From Fidelibacterota bacterium (GTDB lineage: Bacteria > Fidelibacterota > UBA2242), in contig JADHYC010000010.1 in NCBI GenBank assembly GCA_016782645.1, positions 1 through 49,071 of the forward strand: 49,071 bases of DNA, read 5' to 3'. Under the pieces are notes generated by a model, which ran no database searches, had not been told where the DNA came from, and saw nothing but the letters and a program-made list of their open reading frames with translations. Below are positions 18,101-25,035 of this stretch, piece after piece; position 1 is the stretch's first letter, and each line of letters starts with the position of its first letter. The position numbers and the translations under genes were made by a program.

Positions 18101-18274
18101 TTTAAGTTGAGATTAAGTTCCGAAATTTACAGCGTTAGATATGACAAGAATGGCAATATTTTATCTGAAATCAAGTTAGAAGACCAGGATGAGTTTCTAA
18201 AAGTTGCTAATATTATCTGGGTATTTTATAAAGATTATAAATATATACTTTGGATATTTCAAAATAGAAGATGA
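15125..18274 (+). CDS. ygfK: YgfK-like FeS flavoprotein (putative selenate reductase subunit YgfK)
   Basis: 1049 residues, the normal length for YgfK, an electron-transfer protein of molybdenum hydroxylase clusters. Order of parts: dihydroorotate-dehydrogenase-like TIM barrel (about 40-430; GPAAGPHTQLAQN, then TLSTMHGCPPDE); FeS cluster domain of the dihydropyrimidine dehydrogenase/GltD type (about 453-530; CAIAPCVENCP, CDHKCMLKC); FAD fold (VAIIGAGPSGLSAGY, about 551); NADPH fold (VAVIGGGNSAMDSARAA, about 680); C-terminal ferredoxin part with CLECNLICNRCVEVCP (about 901) and CNECGNCETFCP (about 943). It likely passes electrons between NAD(P)H and the hydroxylase encoded 9 kb downstream. Family name is old; selenate reduction is not shown. 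Confidence 0.92.
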   Translation: MSDIMRPISFKKLIQWVFEEYKINKSVFGIPESNFFRKAGKSYLRLFGETCETPIGPAAGPHTQLAQNIIAAYLCGGRFFELKTIQKLDKLEIEKPCIEALDEGYNTEWSTELKVSQAYDEYLKAWMILNLLPMFFNLSNCEERGFVFDMSVGYDLAGIQTQKIDGFIDGLRDASKFKFFDEYKFILKGEIRNFDHVHKSFPESELRDCIENISQHVSNSITLSTMHGCPPDEIEAICKYLVQEKHLHTFIKLNPTLLGYEYVRDIFNKMGFGYVQLKEESFTHDLQYDDAVKMIERLKKFARDYNREFGIKLSNTLPVKNQKGILPGEEMYMSGRSLFPLTINLASRLASEFDGDIHISYSGGASFFNISKIYETGIQPITMVTDLLKPGGYLRLKQLAEKLEPQLNEHNTGNINVSELQQLAQSALNETHYFKRNKVYEDHKIDKALPFIDCAIAPCVENCPIKQDVPEYIRLINEGKFEDAFKLIISRNPLPYITGYICDHKCMLKCTRWYYDDPLLIRDLKRVAAEKGYLSFIKKFHENTIATGIKVAIIGAGPSGLSAGYFLAKAGFDVTIFDKNSKPGGTVRYIIPNFRIPHQSIINDIQLVKKMGVKFELGIDKIFFIKNLKEEGYKYIYLAIGAGKSNTHKISGNSDNIYEAIEFLSQFNKDIIDFYLGRKVAVIGGGNSAMDSARAAVRVKCVEKVYIIYRRTEEFMPADREEFVNALADGVVFRELLSPVEFFQNTILKCQKMWLGEIDPSGRRRPVPIENEFEEIQVDSVISAIGERVDSDILLKNGVLLNSDGKIKVIPGTNETSIRNVFIGGDALRGPSTVIESIADGSKVASVIISRENICLEGNFSLLDWENKEEIIARVAMKKGVIQPVERQILQSQEIGREANRCLECNLICNRCVEVCPNRANVAVKIKHDSFKNVYQIIHIDGLCNECGNCETFCPYNGKPFRDKLTLFWSKEDFDNSENYGFILESDSGEPAFKLRLSSEIYSVRYDKNGNILSEIKLEDQDEFLKVANIIWVFYKDYKYILWIFQNRR

Positions 18275-18483
18275 TATATTATATCCTAATATTTTAGAGT
18301 AACTTTAGAGGCGGAAGGGATTTCCCGATATTGTAAAGGATTAATTAAATTGTTGGAAATATTATGAAAAACAAAACATATACCGTGAGAGATTTACCGA
18401 TAGAAGAGCAATAAATAGAATGAATGCAAAAGAAAAGCTGAGAAGATAATAGATAGAGAAAGTGATAAAAACAGGTAGGAAAA
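18275..18483. other. Intergenic region without recognised gene
   Basis: Between ygfK and the esterase gene. AT-rich, with a short open stretch at about 18375-18449 that would read IYRERFTDRRAINRMN and then NAKEKLRR with no start codon of its own. I see no convincing gene, terminator or RNA; it might hold the remains of a small gene and the esterase promoter. Confidence 0.3.
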
Positions 18484-19350
18484 ATGTTTAATCCCAAATC
18501 TACATACACAAATAAAATAGTAAGGTTGCTTAATAATCTTTTTAGAGTCCTTTGCGTCCTGTCAGTTTTTATTGTTTTCTCATTCACTTTCGCTGCTCAG
18601 ATAGATACTGTCGAAATTAAAAGCAAAGCGATGTGGAAATCATCTGAAGCGGTGATAGTATTGCCTGAAAAATATTTAAGCGGCAGCGGCAATTTCTCCG
18701 TGCTCTATCTCTTACACGGTTGGAGCGGTTGTTATAGAGATTGGAGCAGACATACTGATTTGGGTATATTAGCAGATAAATACGAGATCATCATCGTTTG
18801 TCCTGATGGAGGCTATGCTGGCTGGTATATTGATAGTCCTCTGGTTGAAGATTCTCAATACGAAACTTATATTTCAGATGAAGTGGTTGCTTTTGTTGAT
18901 GAACATTATAGAACAATTGCAGAGAAAGATGGCAGGGTGATTTGTGGTTTGAGTATGGGTGGGCACGGCGCAATTAGTATGCTTGCCAGACATCCTGATA
19001 TTTATTGTGCTGCCGGGAGTATGAGTGGCATAATGGAATTGACTTCATCAAGTAAGAAATATGGACTTACTGAATTGCTTGGTGATTACAGGACAAATAG
19101 AGATAGGTGGAAAAAGAATTCTTGTATTAATTTAGCTAGTAGATTAGCTGAGAAAAATAAAGGAATTATTATTGATTGCGGAGTGGATGATTTTCTCGTT
19201 AAGGGTAATAGGAAAATGCACAAGAAACTTCTTAAATTGAAAATAGACCATGATTACTACGAGAGACCGGGAAAACATGGCTGGAACAACTGGACAAATG
19301 CTCTGGAATGCCACATTTTATTTTTCAGCAAATTTTTAAAACATGAATGA
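18484..19350 (+). CDS. Exported esterase D-like alpha/beta hydrolase
   Basis: 288 residues of the esterase D / CE1-like family, exported (basic N-terminus and hydrophobic helix about 18-38, FAA). Catalytic triad by motif: S157 in GLSMGG, D235 in CGVDDF, H265 in GKHGW; oxyanion loop LLHGWSG (77-83). The typical substrates are acyl esters, often on sugars or S-formylglutathione. It stands 210 bases after ygfK and 270 before the alcohol dehydrogenase gene, with no clear link to purine catabolism. The ribosome site AGGTAGG lies 5 bases upstream. Confidence 0.85.
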   Translation: MFNPKSTYTNKIVRLLNNLFRVLCVLSVFIVFSFTFAAQIDTVEIKSKAMWKSSEAVIVLPEKYLSGSGNFSVLYLLHGWSGCYRDWSRHTDLGILADKYEIIIVCPDGGYAGWYIDSPLVEDSQYETYISDEVVAFVDEHYRTIAEKDGRVICGLSMGGHGAISMLARHPDIYCAAGSMSGIMELTSSSKKYGLTELLGDYRTNRDRWKKNSCINLASRLAEKNKGIIIDCGVDDFLVKGNRKMHKKLLKLKIDHDYYERPGKHGWNNWTNALECHILFFSKFLKHE

Positions 19351-19362
19351 GTCCACTAAAGA

Positions 19363-19464
19363 AAGCTACCCGCCTGCTAAAGACCCACCTGCCAGAGCGA
19401 AGCGGTGGGTAGGCAAATCACACAAAAATTCTTTTTATAATTTTAATATCCACCGACGGCGGAT
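19363..19464. repeat. GC-rich short palindromic repeats
   Basis: Two GC-rich hairpins in an AT-rich gap: ACCCACC (19383-19389) with GGTGGGT (19404-19410), nested between CTACC and GGTAG; and ATCCACCG (19448-19455) with CGGCGGAT (19457-19464). The first type, with an inner CAGAGCGAAG, looks like a dispersed repeat of FCB-group genomes, and a related GC-rich element is at 36961-37000. Rest of the gap (19465-19634) shows no gene. Confidence 0.55.
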
Positions 19465-19634
19465 GTCTTTTCATAGGAATCCTTCGTGATCGACAAAATC
19501 AACGTATGTTTTTTAGTGAGTTGTTGTAAAATAAGATTATTTAAGCGGAATCATGAATAGTTGTACAGATTATTTTAGAGAAAAGAGGATTGTTTTATCT
19601 ATAGTAACAAAATTAAATCAATTTGAGGAATAAT

Positions 19635-20663
19635 ATGAAAGCTATGGTTTTAAATGCTATTTGTGATCTAAGGAAAAACAGAACTCCTTTAGAGCTTGTA
19701 GATATGCCAAAGCCAGAGCCGGGTGAAAGAGAAATTTTGGTTAAGGTCAATGCATGCGGAGTGTGTCATACCGAATTAGATGAAATTGAAGGGAGAACAC
19801 CTCCACCTGAATTCCCGGTGGTCCTTGGGCATGAGGTAGTTGGCAAAGTTGAGGAGGCTGGTAGTCTGGCTAATCGTTTTAAGATTGGAGACAGGGCGGG
19901 AATTGCGTGGATATTTTCTTCATGTAGGAAATGTAAATTCTGTCTATCAGGAAACGAAAACCTCTGTCAGGACTTTAAAGCAACCGGGAGAGATGCCAAT
20001 GGAGGTTATGCACAATATATGATAGTACAGGAAGATTTTGCTTATCTCATTCCTGATATTTTTAGTGACATTGAAGCGGCTCCACTTTTATGTGCCGGTG
20101 CGATCGGATACCGTTCGTTAAAACTGTCAGGTTTAAAAAATGGTCAGAATCTTGGGCTTACCGGGTTTGGCGCTTCGGCTCATTTAGTATTGAAAATGGT
20201 AAGACATAAATATCCTGATACGAATGTCTATGTTTTTGCCAGGAACGAAAAGGAACGAATATTCGCAAAAGAACTTGGAGCAGTGTGGGCAGGTGATACA
20301 GAAGAAACTTCTCCTATTAAACTGGATTCTATTATAGATACAACTCCGGTATGGAAACCTATTGTCGAAGCGATGAAAAATCTTGAGCCCGGTGGAAAAT
20401 TAGTCATAAATGCAATACGTAAAGAGGAAATAGATAAGGAATATTTACTAAAATTAAATTATCCAACTCATCTCTGGATGGAAAAAGAGATAAAAAGTGT
20501 TGCTAATGTTGCAAGTGAAGATGTCAGTGAGTTTATTAAATTGGCTGCTGAGATTCCGATTAAACCGGAAGTTCAGGAATATAGTCTGAGGGAAGCCAAT
20601 AAAGCACTGCTTGAACTTAAAGAACAGAAAATCAGAGGAGCGAAAGTTTTAAAGATTGATTGA
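19635..20663 (+). CDS. Zinc-dependent medium-chain alcohol dehydrogenase
   Basis: 342 residues. The catalytic zinc ligands are C44 (CGVCHTEL) with H66-E67 (LGHEVVG), and the structural zinc site C97, C100, C103, C111 is complete. NAD(P) fold near LTGFGASAHLVLKM has Ala in place of the third glycine (GxGASA). This is the family of class I/III-like zinc ADHs such as AdhP/YahK relatives. ATG at 19635 has GAGGA five bases upstream, so it is preferred to the TTG at 19623. It probably reduces or oxidises a small aldehyde/alcohol; the role in this locus is unknown. Confidence 0.9.
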   Translation: MKAMVLNAICDLRKNRTPLELVDMPKPEPGEREILVKVNACGVCHTELDEIEGRTPPPEFPVVLGHEVVGKVEEAGSLANRFKIGDRAGIAWIFSSCRKCKFCLSGNENLCQDFKATGRDANGGYAQYMIVQEDFAYLIPDIFSDIEAAPLLCAGAIGYRSLKLSGLKNGQNLGLTGFGASAHLVLKMVRHKYPDTNVYVFARNEKERIFAKELGAVWAGDTEETSPIKLDSIIDTTPVWKPIVEAMKNLEPGGKLVINAIRKEEIDKEYLLKLNYPTHLWMEKEIKSVANVASEDVSEFIKLAAEIPIKPEVQEYSLREANKALLELKEQKIRGAKVLKID

Positions 20664-20721
20664 ATAATTTATTAATGTATTATGTTGTAGGTTATTATCG
20701 ATATTATGAAGAATTTTTATT

Positions 20722-21267
20722 ATGACTGATGAGTTAGAAATATTAAAGACGATTACAACTCGGTTAGAAAAGGTTAATATTCCTTATATGATTACTGGCT
20801 CAATCGCAATGAACTATTATGCTGTTCCTCGGATGACAAGGGATATAGATATTGTAATAGAATTGAATGTTGTAGATGTGGATAAAGTTTTTAATATTTT
20901 TAAAGATGATTTTTATATAGATCAAAAAATGATTGATAATGCAATTAGCGAAGAAGGTATATTCAATATTATTCATAATGAGAAATTAATCAAGATAGAT
21001 TTCATAATTCGTAAAAGTTCTGAATACCGTAAGTTAGAATTCAATCGGCGACTGCCTATTGATATCGTCGGAATTAAAATGTGGCTGGTTTCGCCTGAGG
21101 ATCTAGTTATTTCTAAGATAATTTGGGCAAAAGATAATATGTCGGAATTACAAGTAAATGACATTGATAATCTATTAAATGCGGTAAGAGATATTGATAG
21201 GCGATATATTGAAAAATGGGTGACTCTTTTAGGTTTAAAAAATGTATATAGAAGATTAAAGTTATGA
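20722..21267 (+). CDS. Nucleotidyltransferase-fold protein (AbiEii/MNT-like)
   Basis: 181 residues with the pol-beta-type nucleotidyltransferase signature: MITGSIAMNYY (23-33), then PRMTRDIDIVIE (36-47; D41 and D43 bind metal) and a third acid at D93 (LIKIDFII). Such proteins occur as stand-alone enzymes that modify tRNA or proteins and as toxins or antidotes of AbiE/MNT-type pairs. The stop overlaps the start of the next small gene (ATGA), a pair arrangement typical of toxin-antitoxin-like modules. The module sits between the ADH and carbamoyltransferase genes and has no evident metabolic role, so it may be a passenger. Confidence 0.82.
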   Translation: MTDELEILKTITTRLEKVNIPYMITGSIAMNYYAVPRMTRDIDIVIELNVVDVDKVFNIFKDDFYIDQKMIDNAISEEGIFNIIHNEKLIKIDFIIRKSSEYRKLEFNRRLPIDIVGIKMWLVSPEDLVISKIIWAKDNMSELQVNDIDNLLNAVRDIDRRYIEKWVTLLGLKNVYRRLKL

Positions 21268-21533
21268 AAGATACAGATTTTGTAATTGAAGAGCGGTTCA
21301 GAGAGATGATGATGAGAAAGAGTGGTGAGGAACGTATGTTGATGGGGTTTTCTATGTATGAAACTGCTAAACAGTTTGTAGTAAGTTCAATTAAGAATAA
21401 CAATCCAAATATTTCATTATCAGAATTGCGCCAGGAAATATTTCTGAGATTTTATGGAAATGACTTCAATAAAATTAATAAAGAGAAAGTTATAATATAT
21501 CTAAACCAACGTTTTACTGGGGAGATATATTAG
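21264..21533 (+). CDS. Small partner protein of the nucleotidyltransferase
   Basis: 89 residues, not recognised by a named family. It is helical and charged, with SGEERMLMGFSMYETAKQFV (about 20-39) as the most striking part, a form I associate with small proteins that follow DUF-type nucleotidyltransferases. No signal, no membrane helix. It is coupled to the gene before it by a 4-base overlap, and its stop is directly followed by the ATG of the carbamoyltransferase. It could be the second half (partner, HEPN-like or antitoxin) of a two-gene module, but the HEPN catalytic motif RxxxxH is not present. Confidence 0.68.
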   Translation: MKDTDFVIEERFREMMMRKSGEERMLMGFSMYETAKQFVVSSIKNNNPNISLSELRQEIFLRFYGNDFNKINKEKVIIYLNQRFTGEIY

Positions 21534-22556
21534 ATGAATTACACAAAATCACTACAGGGAAAACATCTAATTACAACACAGGATTGGGGAAAAGGAGAAT
21601 TAGATACTGTCCTTGGACTTGCGAAGGAAATGAAAAAGGATCGTTTTCATCACCCGTTAAGTAAATCTCTAGAAAATAAAAGTTTCTTTATGTTTTTTTT
21701 CAATCCATCAGTAAGGACCAGGCAATCATTTGAAGTTGCAGCTACAGAATTAGGTGGGCATGCTCTGTTTCTAGAGCCCAAATCCATGAGACTTAAAACG
21801 GCAACAACTGCTGGAGAAACAATTGAAGATGCTACCAGGGTAATGTCAAGATATGCCTGTGGTTTGGGCATAAGAATACTTGAGGATAAAATTCCGCATT
21901 ATGGGGCAGGAGAAGATCTGATTCGGGAGTATGCTCAATATTCAGATATTCCGGTTGTATCCATGGCGCACGATAAATACCATCCATGTCAGGGATTAGC
22001 TGACATCATTAGTATTCAGGAGCATTTAGGCGAACTTAGAGGTAAAAAAACTTTATTAATATGGGGACACGGTGCTCTTGCCCGTTCATGGTGTTCTGTT
22101 CAAGAATATTTATTGATTGCTTCACGGTATGGTATGTCTATTAATCTTGCCTATCCTGAGGGTTATGATTTAGACCCGGAGGTGATTGAGCAAACAAAAA
22201 AGAATTGTGAGCAGAATTCCCAGGAATTTAATATCACGAATGATGTGAAAGAGGGATATGATGGTGTTAATGTTGTCTATTCAAGAAACTGGATGAGTCC
22301 GCAGGCGTATAGAAATAATAAATTGCATAAAGAGGAAGAGATAGAAAAAGCTTTAAAGTTTAAGGAATGGATATGTAATAAAGAAAAAATGAAATTAACA
22401 AATGATGCGTTGTTTACTCATCCAATGCCTATTGATAGGGGAAATGAGGTTACGGATGAGGTAGCGTCAAGTTCTCGTTCTATTATATACGATGTTGCAG
22501 AAAACAGACTTCATGTTCAAAAGGCGGTGATGGCGCTGACAATGGGTGAGTATTGA
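21534..22556 (+). CDS. Ornithine/aspartate-type carbamoyltransferase 1 (YgeW-like family)
   Basis: 340 residues. Carbamoyl phosphate loop S59-V-R-T-R63 (in FFNPSVRTRQSFE), HPCQ at 150-153 (GLAD follows) and HPMP at 296-299. The second Thr of the usual STRT is Val here, and HPMP replaces the HCLP of ornithine carbamoyltransferases, more like the HPLP of aspartate carbamoyltransferase. FFNxSxRTRxSFE and the extended KTATTAGETIEDATRVMSRY loop recall acetyl- or succinylornithine transferases. In this locus it most likely works in reverse, giving carbamoyl phosphate from a ring-opened carbamoyl compound. Acceptor unknown. No gap to the small gene before it. Confidence 0.87.
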   Translation: MNYTKSLQGKHLITTQDWGKGELDTVLGLAKEMKKDRFHHPLSKSLENKSFFMFFFNPSVRTRQSFEVAATELGGHALFLEPKSMRLKTATTAGETIEDATRVMSRYACGLGIRILEDKIPHYGAGEDLIREYAQYSDIPVVSMAHDKYHPCQGLADIISIQEHLGELRGKKTLLIWGHGALARSWCSVQEYLLIASRYGMSINLAYPEGYDLDPEVIEQTKKNCEQNSQEFNITNDVKEGYDGVNVVYSRNWMSPQAYRNNKLHKEEEIEKALKFKEWICNKEKMKLTNDALFTHPMPIDRGNEVTDEVASSSRSIIYDVAENRLHVQKAVMALTMGEY

Positions 22557-22560
22557 AGAA

Positions 22561-22618
22561 TTAAAACCCGTTTTTCCCAACAGGACGTCTTCGATGCGCG
22601 AAGCCAAATGGGTTTTAA
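22561..22618. repeat. Hairpin element upstream of carbamate kinase gene
   Basis: A 9-bp stem TTAAAACCC (22561-22569) with GGGTTTTAA (22610-22618) holds an inner hairpin CTTCG-ATGCG-CGAAG (22589-22603). It begins 5 bases after the carbamoyltransferase stop and the arm ends 20 bases before the carbamate kinase ATG. No U-run follows on the plus strand, so it is not a normal terminator; it could be a dispersed repeat or an mRNA structure between the two genes. Confidence 0.5.
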
Positions 22619-22638
22619 AAAAAAAGGATAGAATAAAT

Positions 22639-23748
22639 ATGAATAAACACCGGATAAGAATATTTGCATTAGGTGGAAATGAAGTATCCCCAATTGATAT
22701 TAAAGATGAAGATGGGAATCCAGTAAGGGCTGATATTCCTATGCAGTGGCAAAGGACAGCGGATACATGTAAAGAAATAGCCAATATTATTGAGGAGTTC
22801 CCGGAGGATTCCTTTATAATAACGCATGGTAATGGTCCGCAGGTTGGGAACATTTTATTAAGAGCCGAACACTCTTTGGATATACTACCACCTTTACCTT
22901 TAGATATATGCGGGGCTGATAGTCAGGGTGCAATGGGTTACATGATTGGACAACTTTTAGACAATGAATTAAGAACAAGAGATATAAAGAGGAACGTTGA
23001 TACTATTGTAACACAGGTAGTGGTTGACAAAAACGACCCCAATTTTAAAGACCCGACCAAATTTATTGGACCTGCTTTTACTAAAATAGAAGCATTGGAA
23101 AGAAAAGAAAAAGCCGGCTGGATCGTAAAACTTTATAAGAAAGACCTACAGGGGAGCGAAATATGGCGGAGAGTCGTACCTTCTCCCCAACCCATTGATA
23201 TTGTAGAAATTGGTCTGGTTCAATCTGCTTTGGAAAAAGGGATTATACCTATTACTGTTGGTGGCGGTGGTATCCCGGTTATAGAAGTTGAGGCAGATAA
23301 TAGAGGAGTTTACAAATGTAATTATGACATAAAGTATCAAGATGAAAGAGATTTGAAAATATTCACTGGTGTTGAAGCTGTTATTGATAAAGACCTTGCA
23401 TCTGCGCTTCTTGGAATATTATTAATGCAGAGGTATAAACGATGTGGCGAGAATGTTGATGTAATGTTGACGATTTTTACAGCAGAAGATGGAGTGAAAT
23501 TGAATTATCAAAAACCAGATGAAAAAGATTTAAGGTTGGTTACTCTCGATGAATTAAAAGAATACTATAGAGAAGGTCATTTTCCTCCGGGAAGTATGGG
23601 ACCCAAAATCAAAGCTGTTATTAATTTTATTGAAGGTGGCGGCGAGAGAGCCTACATCTCACTTACTAAGAAATATAAACAAACAATCAAGGGTAAAGCA
23701 GGAACAACTGTTGTTAAATACAGAATGGAACGAAACCGTAAGCAATGA
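22639..23748 (+). CDS. arcC: Carbamate kinase
   Basis: 369 residues from the ATG at 22639 (the longer frame from 22546 reads through the hairpin element and has no support). Makes ATP and carbamate from carbamoyl phosphate and ADP. Family marks: FALGGNEVSP, ITHGNGPQVGN, GGGGIPV, AVIDKDLASALLG and GSMGPKIKA, all in order. It is about 50 residues longer than typical ArcC (around 310), with an acidic insertion near the start of the ADP side. Flanked on both sides by carbamoyltransferases, as in arginine deiminase or YgeW/YqeA systems, so it is the energy-yielding step of the locus. AAGGATAG lies upstream of the start. Confidence 0.93.
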   Translation: MNKHRIRIFALGGNEVSPIDIKDEDGNPVRADIPMQWQRTADTCKEIANIIEEFPEDSFIITHGNGPQVGNILLRAEHSLDILPPLPLDICGADSQGAMGYMIGQLLDNELRTRDIKRNVDTIVTQVVVDKNDPNFKDPTKFIGPAFTKIEALERKEKAGWIVKLYKKDLQGSEIWRRVVPSPQPIDIVEIGLVQSALEKGIIPITVGGGGIPVIEVEADNRGVYKCNYDIKYQDERDLKIFTGVEAVIDKDLASALLGILLMQRYKRCGENVDVMLTIFTAEDGVKLNYQKPDEKDLRLVTLDELKEYYREGHFPPGSMGPKIKAVINFIEGGGERAYISLTKKYKQTIKGKAGTTVVKYRMERNRKQ

Positions 23749-23888
23749 GATTTTATTAAGAGACGTTAAGTTTTAATATTGTGGAAAATGTTATTGTGAG
23801 AAATTAAGTACTAAAGTGGATTTAAGATTGATGATAAAAATGGAAAATTAATAATAGACAATGTTAAATAATCTTTATAGGAGAGCAA

Positions 23889-24965
23889 ATGAAATCTAAC
23901 GAATTTTTAGGAAGAGATTGGATTGATGCCGAATTGGATTACACAAAAGAGGAATGGGAGACCTTAATTGATGTGGCACTTTTTTTAAAACGTCGACATG
24001 CCATGAATGAAGATCAAAGTAATATTCTAAAAGGCAAAACTTTATTTACAATGTTTTTTAATCAATCACTGAGAACTCGTAGTACTTTTGCAGCTGGGAT
24101 TCAGCAATTAGGTGGTATTCATGTGGATTTGGAACCCGGAAAAACATATACTCCGGTAAGGAAAGGTTTTGATATTCCTTATAAAACAGAAAGAATTTCT
24201 GATGTTGCGAGAATGTTAAGCCGGGTTGGGGATGCCATAGCTATACGTATGTACGGTCCTCCAGCTTACTGGATATATGGATTTGCAAATGCTACAATAA
24301 AGGAATTTGCAGAACATTCCGAAATCCCCATCATTAATATGGAATGTGATAAATACCATCCGACACAGGCTCTGGCTGACATCATTACTATCAAAGAAAA
24401 ATTTGGAACGTTTAAGGGGGTGAACATCACAATGTCCTGGGCTTATTCAGGTTCTATCGAAAAGCCGAGAGCTGTGCCTCAAAGCGTCGTACTTGCTGCA
24501 ACTAAAATGGGCATGAATGTAACTTTAGCGCATCCTGAAGGGTTTGAATTAGACCCTGAAATCATTAAGGCTTGTCAGAGTTTTTCTGAGCAGACGAATG
24601 GTTCATTCAAGATAATCAATGATTTTGAAGAAAGTTTTAGAGGCGCAGATATTGTCTATCCTAAATCCTGGGGCGCTGCTTCCTGTTTCAATTATACTGA
24701 TGAGAACGGGAATACCATTAAAGAACAGAACCATGATGAAGCAGAGAAATTGAACAATGCCAGTAAAAATTGGATGACTACAGAGAAGCAGATGCGATTA
24801 GTTAATAACAATGGTGTCTATATGCACTGTCTCCCGGCTGATAGAGGGCAGGAAGTAACCGATGAAGTGATTGACGGTCCAAAATCTGTAGTTATTGATG
24901 AAGCGGAGAATAGGTTGCATGCTCACAAGGCTATTATGGCAATGATTATGGGAGGAAGACTGTAG
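23889..24965 (+). CDS. ygeW: Carbamoyltransferase 2, YgeW-like
   Basis: 358 residues. Close in form to enteric YgeW: FFNQSLRTRSTFA (56-68; S60, R62, T63, R64), HPTQ at 157-160, TWAYSGSIEKPRAVPQ and LAHPEGFELDPEI, YMHCLPADRG near the end. The ITMSWAYS...VPQS and HCLPAD elements set it apart from carbamoyltransferase 1. YgeW proteins belong to the knotted ornithine/acetylornithine branch; the physiological acceptor is not settled. AGGAGAG gives a good ribosome site. A second transferase here means either a heteromeric enzyme or two substrates. Confidence 0.88.
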   Translation: MKSNEFLGRDWIDAELDYTKEEWETLIDVALFLKRRHAMNEDQSNILKGKTLFTMFFNQSLRTRSTFAAGIQQLGGIHVDLEPGKTYTPVRKGFDIPYKTERISDVARMLSRVGDAIAIRMYGPPAYWIYGFANATIKEFAEHSEIPIINMECDKYHPTQALADIITIKEKFGTFKGVNITMSWAYSGSIEKPRAVPQSVVLAATKMGMNVTLAHPEGFELDPEIIKACQSFSEQTNGSFKIINDFEESFRGADIVYPKSWGAASCFNYTDENGNTIKEQNHDEAEKLNNASKNWMTTEKQMRLVNNNGVYMHCLPADRGQEVTDEVIDGPKSVVIDEAENRLHAHKAIMAMIMGGRL

Positions 24966-25019
24966 GATTGTAGATTGACGATTGCAGATTGACGATTTAC
25001 GATTGTTGATTTATGATTT
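24966..25019. repeat. Short GATTG-type tandem repeat
   Basis: Starts directly after the carbamoyltransferase stop. Degenerate units of GATTGACGATT and related forms (GATTGTAGATT, GATTGCAGATT, GATTTACGATT, GATTGTTGATT) follow one another for about 54 bases. Low-complexity, not a CRISPR (no spacers). Ends 16 bases before the next ATG. Confidence 0.65.
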
Positions 25020-25035
25020 TTAGTAGGAAAAGTTT

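Noticed and set aside
22546..22638. N-terminal extension of the carbamate kinase
   Set aside because: Reads through the hairpin element; family proteins start at the KHRIRIFALGG part, and ATG 22639 has a ribosome site.
24966..25019. GATTG repeats as a CRISPR array
   Set aside because: Units are short, degenerate and without spacers, and no cas genes are near.
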